From the NCBI RefSeq assembly GCF_003609835.1, contig NZ_AP017898.1, positions 3,162,001 through 3,226,000 of the forward strand: 64,000 nt of DNA, read 5' to 3'. The notes beneath the pieces were generated by a model. That model did no database searches and was not told the origin of the DNA. It saw only the letters and a list, made by a program, of their open reading frames with translations. Below, one piece after another: positions 48,102 to 56,492 of the stretch. How positions within the stretch are numbered: position 1 is the stretch's first letter; the number at the start of each line of letters is the position of its first letter. Origin of the DNA: Sphingopyxis sp. FD7 (GTDB lineage Bacteria; Pseudomonadota; Alphaproteobacteria; Sphingomonadales; Sphingomonadaceae). A program made the translations under genes and the position numbers.

Positions 48102-48407
48102 ATGGCGAAACTGAGTTCGGTAAACAAGAATGAGCGTCGCAAGAAGCTGGTGAAGAAATATGCCGGCCGTTATGCGAAGCTGAAGGCGATGGCCGCGGAT
48201 AGCTCGCTCGACGATGGCGAGCGCCTGATCGCGCGCCTCAAGATGGCGGAAATCCCGCGCAACGGCAACCCGACCCGCATCCGCAACCGGTGCGAGCTGA
48301 CGGGCCGTCCGCGCGCCTATTATCGCAAATTCCGGCTGTGCCGCGTGCAGCTCCGCGATCTGGCCAACAAGGGCCTGATCCCGGGCGTTGTGAAGTCGAG
48401 CTGGTAA
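48102..48407 (+). CDS. rpsN: 30S ribosomal protein S14 (zinc-free type)
   Basis: 101 residues. [16 protein letters not shown]-like block ([20 protein letters not shown]) and [11 protein letters not shown]. The long form without the four-Cys zinc site. 53 bp after rplE with AAGAAGGAAAG upstream. Confidence 0.97.
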   Translation: MAKLSSVNKNERRKKLVKKYAGRYAKLKAMAADSSLDDGERLIARLKMAEIPRNGNPTRIRNRCELTGRPRAYYRKFRLCRVQLRDLANKGLIPGVVKSSW

Positions 48408-48418
48408 GGGACTAGAAG

Positions 48419-48823
48419 ATGGCAATGACCGATCCCCTGGGTGATATGCTCACCCGCATCCGCAACGGCCAGCAGGCGAAAAAGGACAGCGTCCTGACGC
48501 CGGCTTCGACGCTGCGCGTCCGCGTTCTCGATGTCCTCCAGCGCGAAGGCTATATCCGCGGCTACAGCGAAGAAGCGCTGGGCGCCAAAGGCCAGCACAA
48601 GGGCATTCGCATCGAGCTCAAATATTTCGAGGGCCAGCCGGCGATCCGCCACGTGGCCCGCGTGTCCAAGCCGGGCCGCCGCGTCTATTCGGGCTCGAAA
48701 GAGCTGCCGATCGTGCGCAACGGCCTTGGCATCACCATCGTGTCGACCCCGCGCGGCGTCCTGTCGGACGCCGAAGCCCGCGAACAGAATGTCGGCGGCG
48801 AAGTGCTGGCGGAGGTGTTCTGA
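48419..48823 (+). CDS. rpsH: 30S ribosomal protein S8
   Basis: 134 residues. [20 protein letters not shown] and the C-terminal [20 protein letters not shown]. Binds helix 21 of 16S rRNA; in E. coli S8 represses the spc operon. One-base overlap with rplF. Confidence 0.98.
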   Translation: MAMTDPLGDMLTRIRNGQQAKKDSVLTPASTLRVRVLDVLQREGYIRGYSEEALGAKGQHKGIRIELKYFEGQPAIRHVARVSKPGRRVYSGSKELPIVRNGLGITIVSTPRGVLSDAEAREQNVGGEVLAEVF

Positions 48824-49356
48824 TGTCGCGCATTGGTAAAAAGGCAGTCGAGATTCCGAGCGGCGTCACCGCCGCGATCGACGGCGGCACGCTGTCGGTC
48901 AAGGGGCCGAAGGGCACGCTCGCCATGTCGCTGTCCGACAACATCAAATATGAAGTCGGCGACGGCAGCATTTCGGTGCAGCCCGCGAACGACAGCCGCG
49001 AAGCCCGCGCCTTCTGGGGTATGCAGCGGACTTTGGTGCAGAATCTTGTCACGGGCGTGACCGAGGGCTTCACCAAGGTGCTCGAGATCACCGGTGTCGG
49101 CTATCGCGCCAACGCGCAGGGCAAGAATCTGAAACTGCAGCTCGGTTACAGCCATGACGTCGATTTTCCGGTGCCCGAAGGCATCGAGATCAAGACGCCG
49201 GACAATACGACGATCGAGATCAGCGGCATCGACAAGCAGAAGGTCGGCCAGGTCGCGGCGGAAATCCGCCGTTGGCGCAAGCCCGAACCCTATAAGGGCA
49301 AGGGTATCAAATATCGCGGCGAGTACATCTTCCGCAAAGAAGGCAAGAAGAAGTAA
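48823..49356 (+). CDS. rplF: 50S ribosomal protein L6
   Basis: 177 residues. [20 protein letters not shown] and the C-terminal [20 protein letters not shown]. Two repeated domains near the GTPase centre. Confidence 0.98.
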   Translation: MSRIGKKAVEIPSGVTAAIDGGTLSVKGPKGTLAMSLSDNIKYEVGDGSISVQPANDSREARAFWGMQRTLVQNLVTGVTEGFTKVLEITGVGYRANAQGKNLKLQLGYSHDVDFPVPEGIEIKTPDNTTIEISGIDKQKVGQVAAEIRRWRKPEPYKGKGIKYRGEYIFRKEGKKK

Positions 49357-49359
49357 GCC

Positions 49360-49713
49360 ATGGCACATCTTACCCCTTTCGAAAAACGCCGCCAGCGCGT
49401 TCGCACCGCGCTCCGCCAGCGCGCCGCCGGGCGTCCGCGCCTGTCGGTTCACCGTTCGGGCCGCCACATCTATGCCCAGCTCATCGATGACGCCGCGGGC
49501 ACGACGCTGGCCGCCGCCTCGACGCTCGACAAGGATGTCCGCGGCAAGACCGGCGCGACCACGGCCGCTGCTGCCGATGTCGGCAAGCGCCTTGCCGCCG
49601 CCGCCAAGAAGGCGGGCGTGACGCAGGTCGTGTTCGACCGTGGCGGCTTCCTGTTCCACGGGCGCATCAAGGCGCTGGCCGACGCGGCGCGCGAAGGCGG
49701 ATTGGAGTTCTAA
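49360..49713 (+). CDS. rplR: 50S ribosomal protein L18
   Basis: 117 residues. [20 protein letters not shown] and the C-terminal [20 protein letters not shown]. Binds 5S rRNA. Its TAA overlaps the rpsE ATG by one base. Confidence 0.97.
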   Translation: MAHLTPFEKRRQRVRTALRQRAAGRPRLSVHRSGRHIYAQLIDDAAGTTLAAASTLDKDVRGKTGATTAAAADVGKRLAAAAKKAGVTQVVFDRGGFLFHGRIKALADAAREGGLEF

Positions 49714-50408
49714 TGATGGCTGACGAAGTACAGAACGCCGAAGGCGCTGGTGAAGCGACCGAAAACACCGGCGCCCCCCGCCGTGGCCGGGGCGGCCGCG
49801 ATGGCGGTCGTGGTGGCCGCGACGGCGGCCGCGGTCGCCGCGATGATCGTCGCCCGCAGGGCGAGGATGGCGGCGAAGAGCTGATCGAAAAGCTCGTCCA
49901 CATCAACCGCGTGTCGAAGACGGTGAAGGGCGGCAAGCGCTTCGGCTTCGCCGCGCTCGTCGTCGTCGGCGACGGCAAGGGCCGTGTCGGTTTCGGCCAT
50001 GGCAAGGCGCGCGAAGTGCCCGAAGCCATTTCCAAGGCGACGGCCGCCGCGAAAAAGGCGATGATCCGCGTTCCGCTGCGCGATGGCCGCACGCTGCACC
50101 ATGACGGCCGCGGCCACTTCGGTGCGGGCAATGTGACGCTGCGCTCGGCGCCCGCCGGGACTGGCATCATCGCCGGTGGTCCGATGCGCGCGGTGTTCGA
50201 ATCGCTGGGCGTGGCGGATGTGGTGACCAAGTCGGTCGGCACCTCGAACCCCTATAACATGATCCGCGCGACCTTCGAGGCGCTCGGCGAACAGACCAGC
50301 CCGAAGTCGGTCGCGCAGCGTCGCGGCAAGAAGGTTTCGGACCTGATCAAGCGCGGCGGTGCGTCCGACCGCGCAGCCGAGGCCGAAGCCGCGGCGGTGA
50401 CGGAGTAA
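49713..50408 (+). CDS. rpsE: 30S ribosomal protein S5 with long RG-rich N-terminal extension
   Basis: 231 residues versus about 167 in E. coli. The core starts near residue 55 ([20 protein letters not shown]) and contains [20 protein letters not shown]. The first 55 residues are disordered, with repeats of [20 protein letters not shown], and the C-terminus has an Ala/Glu tail. ATG 49713 or 49716. The core is intact, so function is not in doubt; the extension's role is unknown. Confidence 0.96.
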   Translation: MMADEVQNAEGAGEATENTGAPRRGRGGRDGGRGGRDGGRGRRDDRRPQGEDGGEELIEKLVHINRVSKTVKGGKRFGFAALVVVGDGKGRVGFGHGKAREVPEAISKATAAAKKAMIRVPLRDGRTLHHDGRGHFGAGNVTLRSAPAGTGIIAGGPMRAVFESLGVADVVTKSVGTSNPYNMIRATFEALGEQTSPKSVAQRRGKKVSDLIKRGGASDRAAEAEAAAVTE

Positions 50409-50412
50409 GACG

Positions 50413-50598
50413 ATGGCCGACAAGAAGATCAAGATCCGCCAGATCGGCTCGCCGATCCGTCGACCCAAGGACCAGCGCAAGATCCTGACCGGCCTCGGCC
50501 TGGGCAAGATGCACCGCGAGGTCGAACTGGTCGACACGCCCGAAGTGCGCGGCATGATCCGCAAGCTTCCGCATATGGTGGAAGTCGTCGAGGGCTAA
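50413..50598 (+). CDS. rpmD: 50S ribosomal protein L30
   Basis: 61 residues. [20 protein letters not shown] and [20 protein letters not shown]. Four bases after rpsE. Confidence 0.97.
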   Translation: MADKKIKIRQIGSPIRRPKDQRKILTGLGLGKMHREVELVDTPEVRGMIRKLPHMVEVVEG

Positions 50599-50605
50599 AG
50601 AGGCC

Positions 50606-50812
50606 ATGAAGCTCTACCGTCTGTTGACCGGCCCCGACGATGCCGCCTTCTGCGCGCGGGTCGAGGGATTGCTCAACCGGGGGTGGCAGCTTCACGGCAG
50701 CCCCGCGATCACCAGCGTCGACGGCCGCGCGCATGTCGCGCAGGCCATCGTGATGGAAAAGGCCGGACCTTATCCGGGCTTCCAGCCATCGAGTGAAATC
50801 GAACCGGACTGA
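50606..50812 (+). CDS. DUF1737 domain protein inserted between rpmD and rplO
   Basis: 68 residues: KLYRLLTGPDDAAFCARVEG, then LNRGWQLHGSPAIT and the hydrophobic AHVAQAIVME, the pattern of DUF1737, small proteins of unknown function. An AAGAGG site precedes ATG 50606, 7 bp after the rpmD stop. Same strand and spacing as its neighbours, so it is expressed with the ribosomal genes. No signal peptide. Confidence 0.82.
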   Translation: MKLYRLLTGPDDAAFCARVEGLLNRGWQLHGSPAITSVDGRAHVAQAIVMEKAGPYPGFQPSSEIEPD

Positions 50813-50854
50813 TGCCGGTTCATAGCGCGAACATAGCGAAAGCGAGTGCAAGAC

Positions 50855-51343
50855 ATGACGATCAAGCTTAACGAACTTCGTGACAACAACGGCGCCCGCA
50901 AGGGCCGGATGCGCGTCGGACGCGGCATCGGCTCGGGCAAGGGCAAGACCGCGGGTCGCGGCCAGAAGGGCCAGAAAGCGCGCAGCGGCGTTGCGATCAA
51001 CGGCTTCGAGGGCGGCCAGATGCCGCTCCACATGCGTCTGCCCAAGCGCGGCTTCAACAATATCTTCGGCAAGGATTTCGCCATCGTCAATCTGGGCATG
51101 ATCCAGAAGCTGGTCGATGCGAAGAAGCTCGACGTAAAGAAGACGGTCGATCATGCCGCGCTCAAGGCTGCGGGCGTCGCGCGCGGCGGCAAGGATGGTG
51201 TGCGCCTGCTTGCCAAGGGCGAACTGACCGCCAAGCTCAATTTCTCGGTCGCCGGCGCGTCGAAAGGCGCGATCGCCGCGGTCGAAAAGGCCGGCGGCAA
51301 GGTCGAACTTCCCGAAGCTCCGGCCGAAGCGAAGGCCGAGTGA
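50855..51343 (+). CDS. rplO: 50S ribosomal protein L15
   Basis: 162 residues. [20 protein letters not shown], the Gly-rich [17 protein letters not shown] and [20 protein letters not shown] 50855 gives the family start; GTG 50846 would add three residues. A GC-rich hairpin (51352-51379) follows. Confidence 0.97.
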   Translation: MTIKLNELRDNNGARKGRMRVGRGIGSGKGKTAGRGQKGQKARSGVAINGFEGGQMPLHMRLPKRGFNNIFGKDFAIVNLGMIQKLVDAKKLDVKKTVDHAALKAAGVARGGKDGVRLLAKGELTAKLNFSVAGASKGAIAAVEKAGGKVELPEAPAEAKAE

Positions 51344-51664
51344 AAATAAGGGAGGGGCGGTTCGGAAGAGCCGCCCCTCGCCGCATACGAGATTCAAATA
51401 CCCGTTCGTGTCGAGCCCTTCGACTGCCTTGCAGGCGCTCAGGATGAACTTCGACCTTTGGTCGAAGTCGAGACACCCCTCGGGACTGCGCAAGGTCGAG
51501 GGGCATCTCGACTTCGCTCGATGCGAACGGACAATGAAAGCGGAGTTCGACAGCGGCCTGCCGCTTAAAATAGGCCCTTTCCCCTTGCGTTCCGGCACAT
51601 GCGAACGCACATAGGCGCCGGGTCGCGGGGGGCGCGGTCCGGACTATCCTCGAGGAAAATACCC
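51344..51664. other. 321-bp gap between rplO and secY
   Basis: No gene. Begins with a hairpin of at least 9 bp (GAGGGGCGG / CCGCCCCTC, 51352-51379) without a T run, then the repeat pair 51402-51530, then about 130 bp that must hold the secY ribosome site (GAGGAAAAT). secY may therefore have its own promoter. Confidence 0.55.
51402..51530. repeat. Inverted repeat element (CCGTTCG..TCGAG) with internal TCGACTTCG words
   Basis: Outer arms CCGTTCGTGTCGAG (51402-51415) and CTCGATGCGAACGG (51517-51530) pair with two mismatches. The interior contains further paired words such as CTTCGACC / GGTCGAAG and CCCCTCG / CGAGGGG. A dispersed REP-type element of a different family from the GTCATCCCGG units. 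Confidence 0.6.
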
Positions 51665-53038
51665 ATGGCCTCTCGCGCCGACCAGCTTGCTTCCAACCTC
51701 AATTTCTCGAAATTCGGTCAGGCGACCGAACTCAAGAACCGCATCTGGTTCACGATCGGCGCGCTGATCGTCTTTCGCTTCCTGTCGTTCGTACCGCTTC
51801 CCGGCGTCGACCCCGTCGCGCTGGCGAACCTCTATTCGCAGGCGGCGTCGGGCGGCGTGCTCGACATCTTCAATACCTTCTCCGGCGGCAGCCTGGAGCG
51901 CATGAGCATCATCGCGCTCGGCGTCATGCCCTATATCACCGCGTCGATCGTCGTGCAGCTTGCCGCGGCGCTCTCGCCCAGCCTTGCGGCGCTCAAGAAA
52001 GAGGGCGAGAGCGGGCGCAAGAAGCTCAACCAATATACGCGCTACGGCACTGTCGTGCTCACCGCGATCCAGGGCTATTTCATTGCCGTCGGGCTCGAAA
52101 CGCTCGGCGCGTCGCAGGGCATCGCCGCGGTCGTCGATCCCGGCATGATGTTCCGCGTCGGTGCGGTCATCTCGATCGTCGGCGGCACGCTTTTCCTGAT
52201 GTGGCTCGGCGAACAGATCACCAGCCGCGGCATCGGCAACGGCGTCTCGCTCATCATCATGGCGGGCATCCTCGCGCAGCTGCCGCGCAGCTTTGCGCAG
52301 ATGTTCACGCAGGTGCGCGAAGGGTCGATGGGCGGCGGCACCGTCGTGGCGGTCATCGCCGGGGGCATCGCGATCATCGCCTTCATCAGCTTCATGGAGC
52401 GCGCGCAACGTCGCGTCCTCGTCCAGTATCCGAAACGCGCGACGCAGCGCGGCGTGATGCAGGCCGACCGCAGCCACCTGCCGCTCAAGGTCAATACCGC
52501 GGGCGTGATTCCGCCGATCTTCGCGTCGTCGCTGCTGCTCATGCCGCTCACGGTCACGCAGATGATGGGCAATAATGTCCAGGGCGATACCGCGTGGGGC
52601 GATTTCCTGATCACGCTCAACCAATATCTCGCGCATGGTCAGCCGCTCTATATGGCGCTCTATGCCGCGGGCATCATCTTCTTCTGCTTCTTCTATGTCG
52701 CGGTCGTCTTCAACCCCGAGGAAACCGCCGAAAATCTGAAAAAGCAAAATGGCTTCATTCCCGGCATCCGTCCGGGCAAGAACACCGCCACCTATCTCGA
52801 TTTCGTGCTGACGCGCATCACGGTGATCGGCGCTGCCTATCTCGCGGTCATCTGCCTCGTTCCGGAGTATTTCATCGCCCAGTCGGGGCTGCCCTTCTAC
52901 CTCGGCGGCACCAGCCTGCTCATCATCGTCAACGTGACGATCGACACGATCAGCCAGATCCAGAGCCACATGCTCGCGCATCAATATGGCGACCTCATCA
53001 AGAAGGCGAAATTGAAGGGCGGCGTTGCGCGGCGCTGA
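51665..53038 (+). CDS. secY: Preprotein translocase subunit SecY
   Basis: 457 residues, ten predicted membrane helices. ASNLNFSKFGQATELKNRIW at the start, FVPLPGVDP in helix 1, SGGSLERMSIIALGVMPYIT (plug and helix 2), and the cytoplasmic loop PKRATQRGVMQADRSHLPLK. ATG 51665 lies after GAGGAAAAT; the longer frame is unsupported. Forms the protein-conducting channel with SecE and SecG. Confidence 0.97.
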   Translation: MASRADQLASNLNFSKFGQATELKNRIWFTIGALIVFRFLSFVPLPGVDPVALANLYSQAASGGVLDIFNTFSGGSLERMSIIALGVMPYITASIVVQLAAALSPSLAALKKEGESGRKKLNQYTRYGTVVLTAIQGYFIAVGLETLGASQGIAAVVDPGMMFRVGAVISIVGGTLFLMWLGEQITSRGIGNGVSLIIMAGILAQLPRSFAQMFTQVREGSMGGGTVVAVIAGGIAIIAFISFMERAQRRVLVQYPKRATQRGVMQADRSHLPLKVNTAGVIPPIFASSLLLMPLTVTQMMGNNVQGDTAWGDFLITLNQYLAHGQPLYMALYAAGIIFFCFFYVAVVFNPEETAENLKKQNGFIPGIRPGKNTATYLDFVLTRITVIGAAYLAVICLVPEYFIAQSGLPFYLGGTSLLIIVNVTIDTISQIQSHMLAHQYGDLIKKAKLKGGVARR

Positions 53039-53085
53039 CGCCTTCGTTAGGGCAGGCGGCGACACGCACGGGAACAGGGGCTTCC

Positions 53086-53745
53086 ATGACGCTCAATATC
53101 ATTTTGCTCGGGCCGCCGGGGGCGGGCAAGGGAACGCAGGCTTCGCGGCTCGAGGATGAGCATGGCATGGTGCAGCTGTCGACCGGCGACATGCTGCGCG
53201 CCGCGGTCAAGGCGGGCACCCCCATCGGGCTTCAGGCGAAGGCGGTGATGGACGCGGGCGAGCTGGTCTCGGACGACATCGTATCGGGGCTGATCGGCGA
53301 GCGGCTCGACGAACTCGGCCCCGATGTTTCGGTGATCTTCGACGGCTATCCACGCACCGCGGCGCAGGCCGATGCGCTCGACGGTATTTTGTCGGCGCGC
53401 GGCCGCAAGCTCGACCATGTGATCGAGCTGCGCGTCGAGGAAGACGCGCTCGTCGACCGCATCACGGGTCGCTTCAGCTGCGCCAAATGCGGCGAGGGCT
53501 ATCACGATCGCTACAAGCTGCCCAGGGTCGCCAATGTCTGCGACATTTGCGGGTCGGAGGAGTTCAAGCGCCGTCCCGACGACAATGAGGAAACGGTGCG
53601 CACGCGCATGGTCGAGTATCGCGCCAAGACCGCTCCGATCCTGCCGATCTACGAGGCGCGCGGCATCGTCACCCATGTCGACGGCATGGCGCCGATCGAC
53701 CAGGTCAACGACGCGATCGAAACGATCCTGAACACCGCTGGCTAG
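53086..53745 (+). CDS. adk: Adenylate kinase with zinc-type LID
   Basis: 219 residues. NIILLGPPGAGKGTQASRLE is the P-loop; FDGYPRTAAQA follows. The LID holds CAKCGEGYHD and CDICG, a four-Cys zinc site, as in Gram-positive-type long adenylate kinases. Interconverts ATP+AMP and 2 ADP. 47 bp after secY, the usual position, but rpsM and rpsK do not follow. Confidence 0.96.
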   Translation: MTLNIILLGPPGAGKGTQASRLEDEHGMVQLSTGDMLRAAVKAGTPIGLQAKAVMDAGELVSDDIVSGLIGERLDELGPDVSVIFDGYPRTAAQADALDGILSARGRKLDHVIELRVEEDALVDRITGRFSCAKCGEGYHDRYKLPRVANVCDICGSEEFKRRPDDNEETVRTRMVEYRAKTAPILPIYEARGIVTHVDGMAPIDQVNDAIETILNTAG

Positions 53746-53793
53746 CCAGCCCCGCCGCCGCCCGTTATTGAGGGCGGCAAGGGGGACAGGCTG

Positions 53794-54486
53794 ATGGCGA
53801 TTTCTGGATATTTTGCCGGTTTTGCGGCTTTTGGCACGCTGGCACTCGCGCCCGCGGCAGACGCCAAGGTTATCGACCAGAGCGAGAGCGGCTTTACCGT
53901 CGCGCACACCGCGCAGGTCGCGGCGGCGCCCGCCGACGTGTGGAAGATGCTGCGGATGCCGCAGAACTGGTGGTCAAAGGATCATAGCTGGTCGGGTGAT
54001 GCGGCGAACTTCTGGCTCGATTCGCAGGCGGGGGGCTGTTTCTGCGAAAAGCTGCCCGATACCGGGTCGGGGCTCGGCAGCGTCCAGCATGCGCGCATCC
54101 TTTTCGCCCGGCCCAACGCGCTGCTCCGCCTGTCGGGCGCTTTCGGGCCGCTGCAGGGCGAGGCGCTGACCGGCACGCTGACCATCCAGATCAAGCAAAC
54201 TCCGACGGGCAGCGCGCTGCGCTTCGACTATGTCGTTGGCGGCTATATGCGCTTCAAGGTCGCCGACATCGCGCCCGCGGTCGACCGCGTGATCGGCGAG
54301 CAGCTCAAGGGGCTGGCCGAGGCGCTCGGCGGCGCGCTGCCCCCGGCGCGCGATGAAAAGGCGGCGGAAGAGGCAGCGACGCCTGACGCCGATGCCCCGG
54401 CGGCGAAGGATGAATCCGGCCTCGACGCCGCAGTCGCCGATCTGGTCGAGCCAGACGCCAACCCGAAGCCCGACGAGCGCCGCTGA
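53794..54486 (+). CDS. Exported SRPBCC family protein
   Basis: 230 residues. N-terminal signal (MAISGYFAGFAAFGTLALAP, cleavage near ADA), then a START/SRPBCC-like domain: HTAQVAAAPADVWKMLRMPQ, WWSKDHSWSG and LRLSGAFGPLQGEALTGTLT. The last 50 residues are a charged Ala/Asp/Glu tail, probably disordered. Such folds bind hydrophobic ligands; ligand unknown. It follows adk by 48 bp where rpsM would be expected. Confidence 0.78.
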   Translation: MAISGYFAGFAAFGTLALAPAADAKVIDQSESGFTVAHTAQVAAAPADVWKMLRMPQNWWSKDHSWSGDAANFWLDSQAGGCFCEKLPDTGSGLGSVQHARILFARPNALLRLSGAFGPLQGEALTGTLTIQIKQTPTGSALRFDYVVGGYMRFKVADIAPAVDRVIGEQLKGLAEALGGALPPARDEKAAEEAATPDADAPAAKDESGLDAAVADLVEPDANPKPDERR

Positions 54487-54523
54487 AGCGCAAAGACCAA
54501 AATCGGGGTCAAGAGAATCGCGC

Positions 54524-54603
54524 GCCCCCGCGAAGGCGGGGATCCAGCTCCTGTCGGCGCCGAACATCGCCGTCGGGCGATGGGCCCCCGCCTTCGCGGG
54601 GGC
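54524..54603. repeat. REP-like inverted pair, GCCCCCGCGAAGGCGGGG family
   Basis: GCCCCCGCGAAGGCGGGGA and its inverted copy GCCCCCGCCTTCGCGGGGGC flank about 40 bp between the convergent SRPBCC and DUF177 genes; both halves can form hairpins and could terminate both transcripts. Confidence 0.75.
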
Positions 54604-54627
54604 ACAGGCTATCCCTGTAGCAAAACG

Positions 54628-55158
54628 CTAACCCCCCGGCTTGCCGCGCAGCCTGGCGAGCGCCGCGAACGGCCCTGCCGCTTCCTCGCTCAGCACACCC
54701 TTTTCGGCGAGGATGCGGTCGGCGTCGGGGTGGCGCGGAAAGGGGTCGAGTGCGAGCGACAGCGTTTGCACTGCCGCCTCGCCAATGTCGGCGCGGTCGC
54801 CTTCGAGCGGCAGCAGGTCGAGCTCGTCGCGGCCGATCTCGACCTCCTCGTCGGCGTGCGCGGGGGCATCGACATCGCGCAGGAAGCGCAGGTCGAAGGG
54901 TTCGGCGATGCGCGTGGCGACGGGCAGGGCGGTGGCGGCGCACGCCTGCACCACCTCTGCCCTGACTTCGCCGGTTGCGGCGAGCCCCCCGGCGACGGCG
55001 CGCAGGCTGGCGGCGAGCGCAAAATGATCGAGCGCCATCAGGCCGAGCCGCGCCGCGATCCGCGCGCGCGCCGTCGCGTCGGCCTCGACGGCGATGGCGC
55101 GGCCCTGCGCCGCGTCGGCGAGCGTGACGACCAGCGAAAACTCGCTCGCCGCGTTCAC
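54628..55158 (-). CDS. DUF177 family protein (YceD-like, 23S rRNA accumulation)
   Basis: 176 residues from GTG 55158, which overlaps the upstream stop (GTGA). The C-terminal CDAPAHAD-type segment (FDLRFLRDVDAPAHADEEVE) and the block IGEAAVQTLSLALDPFPRHP are typical of DUF177. YceD of E. coli affects 23S rRNA accumulation; it is usually followed by rpmF, which is absent here. The open frame continues upstream, but the conserved part starts only here. Confidence 0.85.
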   Translation of the reverse strand: MNAASEFSLVVTLADAAQGRAIAVEADATARARIAARLGLMALDHFALAASLRAVAGGLAATGEVRAEVVQACAATALPVATRIAEPFDLRFLRDVDAPAHADEEVEIGRDELDLLPLEGDRADIGEAAVQTLSLALDPFPRHPDADRILAEKGVLSEEAAGPFAALARLRGKPGG

Positions 55159-55685
55159 CGCTCGGCTCCCGGCAGGCGGTCCGTCGCGACCAGCTCGGCG
55201 ACCGGCATCGCCGCGAGCGCGCCGCGCAGCGCCGCCACCTTCGCCATCACATGCGCCAGCGCCGCTTCGCCCGGCGCCTTGCCGCGCCACAGGTTGCGCA
55301 CCAGCGCGGCACGAAGCTCGTCCGACCCGTCGGGCGCGCGATAGGCGCCCAGCCGCCCGCCGAGCGCGCCCATCATCCGCCCGACCTGCTTGCCGACGAC
55401 CATGTCGCCAAAGCCGATCTGGCGCATCTGCCCGTCCATGTCGCTCACGAACAATTCGGTGAGCTGGACCCCGGCGAGCGCCTGATCGGGATCGTCGTCG
55501 ATCCGGTGGAGCACCAGCGCCATCACCAGGCTGACCATGTCGAACCGGCCGTCGAGCGTGTCGGGAACGCCGCCCTCGGCATACCAGTGCGGCGCGCGCG
55601 CGGTGGCGATCACCGCCTGCCACAGCGGGCGGCGCGCCTCGCGCGGGTCGGGTTGGGATCGGAACAATTTGCGAAAGGAAAACAT
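55155..55685 (-). CDS. Ubiquinol-cytochrome c chaperone (CBP3-like)
   Basis: 176 residues. WQAVIATARAPHWYAEGGVP, GRFDMVSLVMALVLHRID and AGVQLTELFVSDMDGQMRQI are signatures of the CBP3/UQCC1 family, which assists assembly of cytochrome b in the bc1 complex. Coupled by a four-base overlap to DUF177, an arrangement known in alphaproteobacteria. Confidence 0.9.
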   Translation of the reverse strand: MFSFRKLFRSQPDPREARRPLWQAVIATARAPHWYAEGGVPDTLDGRFDMVSLVMALVLHRIDDDPDQALAGVQLTELFVSDMDGQMRQIGFGDMVVGKQVGRMMGALGGRLGAYRAPDGSDELRAALVRNLWRGKAPGEAALAHVMAKVAALRGALAAMPVAELVATDRLPGAER

Positions 55686-55855
55686 CGCCGCTGCTTAGGC
55701 GCATTCGCGCCGCGCGAAAAGGGGCGCCGGTCAGCTTGTGGCAAGCTTTGCCGCGGCACAAGCGGCTTGTGCGCGCTCACCGCTTGCGGTTAAGAGGCGC
55801 GAGAGCCAGCGCCACCGCCCGACGCAGCGGCGGACCGGCGCAATGGAGATAGTTT

Positions 55856-56341
55856 ATGCCGAATGCGAGTCCTGTCCTTTCCACCCCCCGCGCGCGCCTT
55901 GTCCTGCTCGGCCTCGCCGCCCTGCTCGCGACCAGCGGCTGCGCGCAGCTCAAGGGGCGGCAGGGCTATGTGGTCGATCCGGCGCTCACTGAGGCGATCA
56001 CCCCCGGTGTCGACAATCGCGAATCGGTCGAACGCACGCTCGGCCGCCCCACCTTCGTCGGGCAGTTCGGCACCGGCGAATATTATTATGTCTCGCGCGA
56101 AACGCGCCAGCTTGCCTTCGCCAAGCCGCGACCGATCGCGCAGCAGGTGCTGCGCGTGCGCTTTGATGCCGCGGGCAACGTCGCCGCGGTCGATCGCACC
56201 GGGCTCGAACTGGTGAGCAGGATCAGCCCCGAAGGCGACAAGACGCCGACGCTCGGCCGCGAACGCAGCTTCTTCGAGGATATTTTCGGCAATATCGGCG
56301 CGGTCGGCGCGCCCGGTGCCGGTGCGCCGACGGGGCCGTAA
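55856..56341 (+). CDS. bamE: Outer membrane assembly factor BamE (SmpA/OmlA lipoprotein)
   Basis: 161 residues. The signal ends LLATSGCAQ (lipobox, Cys about residue 29). VDNRESVERTLGRPTFVGQF and EYYYVSRETRQLAFAKPRPI are the BamE core. Part of the BAM complex inserting outer-membrane proteins. A short Gly/Ala/Pro tail is divergent. Followed by a large inverted repeat before maeB. Confidence 0.9.
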   Translation: MPNASPVLSTPRARLVLLGLAALLATSGCAQLKGRQGYVVDPALTEAITPGVDNRESVERTLGRPTFVGQFGTGEYYYVSRETRQLAFAKPRPIAQQVLRVRFDAAGNVAAVDRTGLELVSRISPEGDKTPTLGRERSFFEDIFGNIGAVGAPGAGAPTGP

Positions 56342-56351
56342 AGGATAGAAT

Positions 56352-56483
56352 CCTCCCTGTCGCGTAGCGATGGGGAGGGGGACCGCGTCCGAAGAGCGTG
56401 GTGGAGGGGCGTCGACGGCAGTGCCATTGCCCCTCCGTCAGCGCTTCGCGCTGCCACCTCCCCATGGCTTCGCCACAGGGAGG
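56352..56483. repeat. Nested inverted repeat between bamE and maeB
   Basis: Outer arms 56352-56378 and 56457-56483 match as inverted copies at 24 of 27 positions (core CCTCCCTGT .. ATGGGGAGG, each arm also self-palindromic). A nested inner pair GGAGGGGC (56403-56410) / GCCCCTCC (56429-56436) lies within. Sits between two convergent genes and could end both transcripts. Confidence 0.75.
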
Positions 56484-56492
56484 AGCGAAGAA

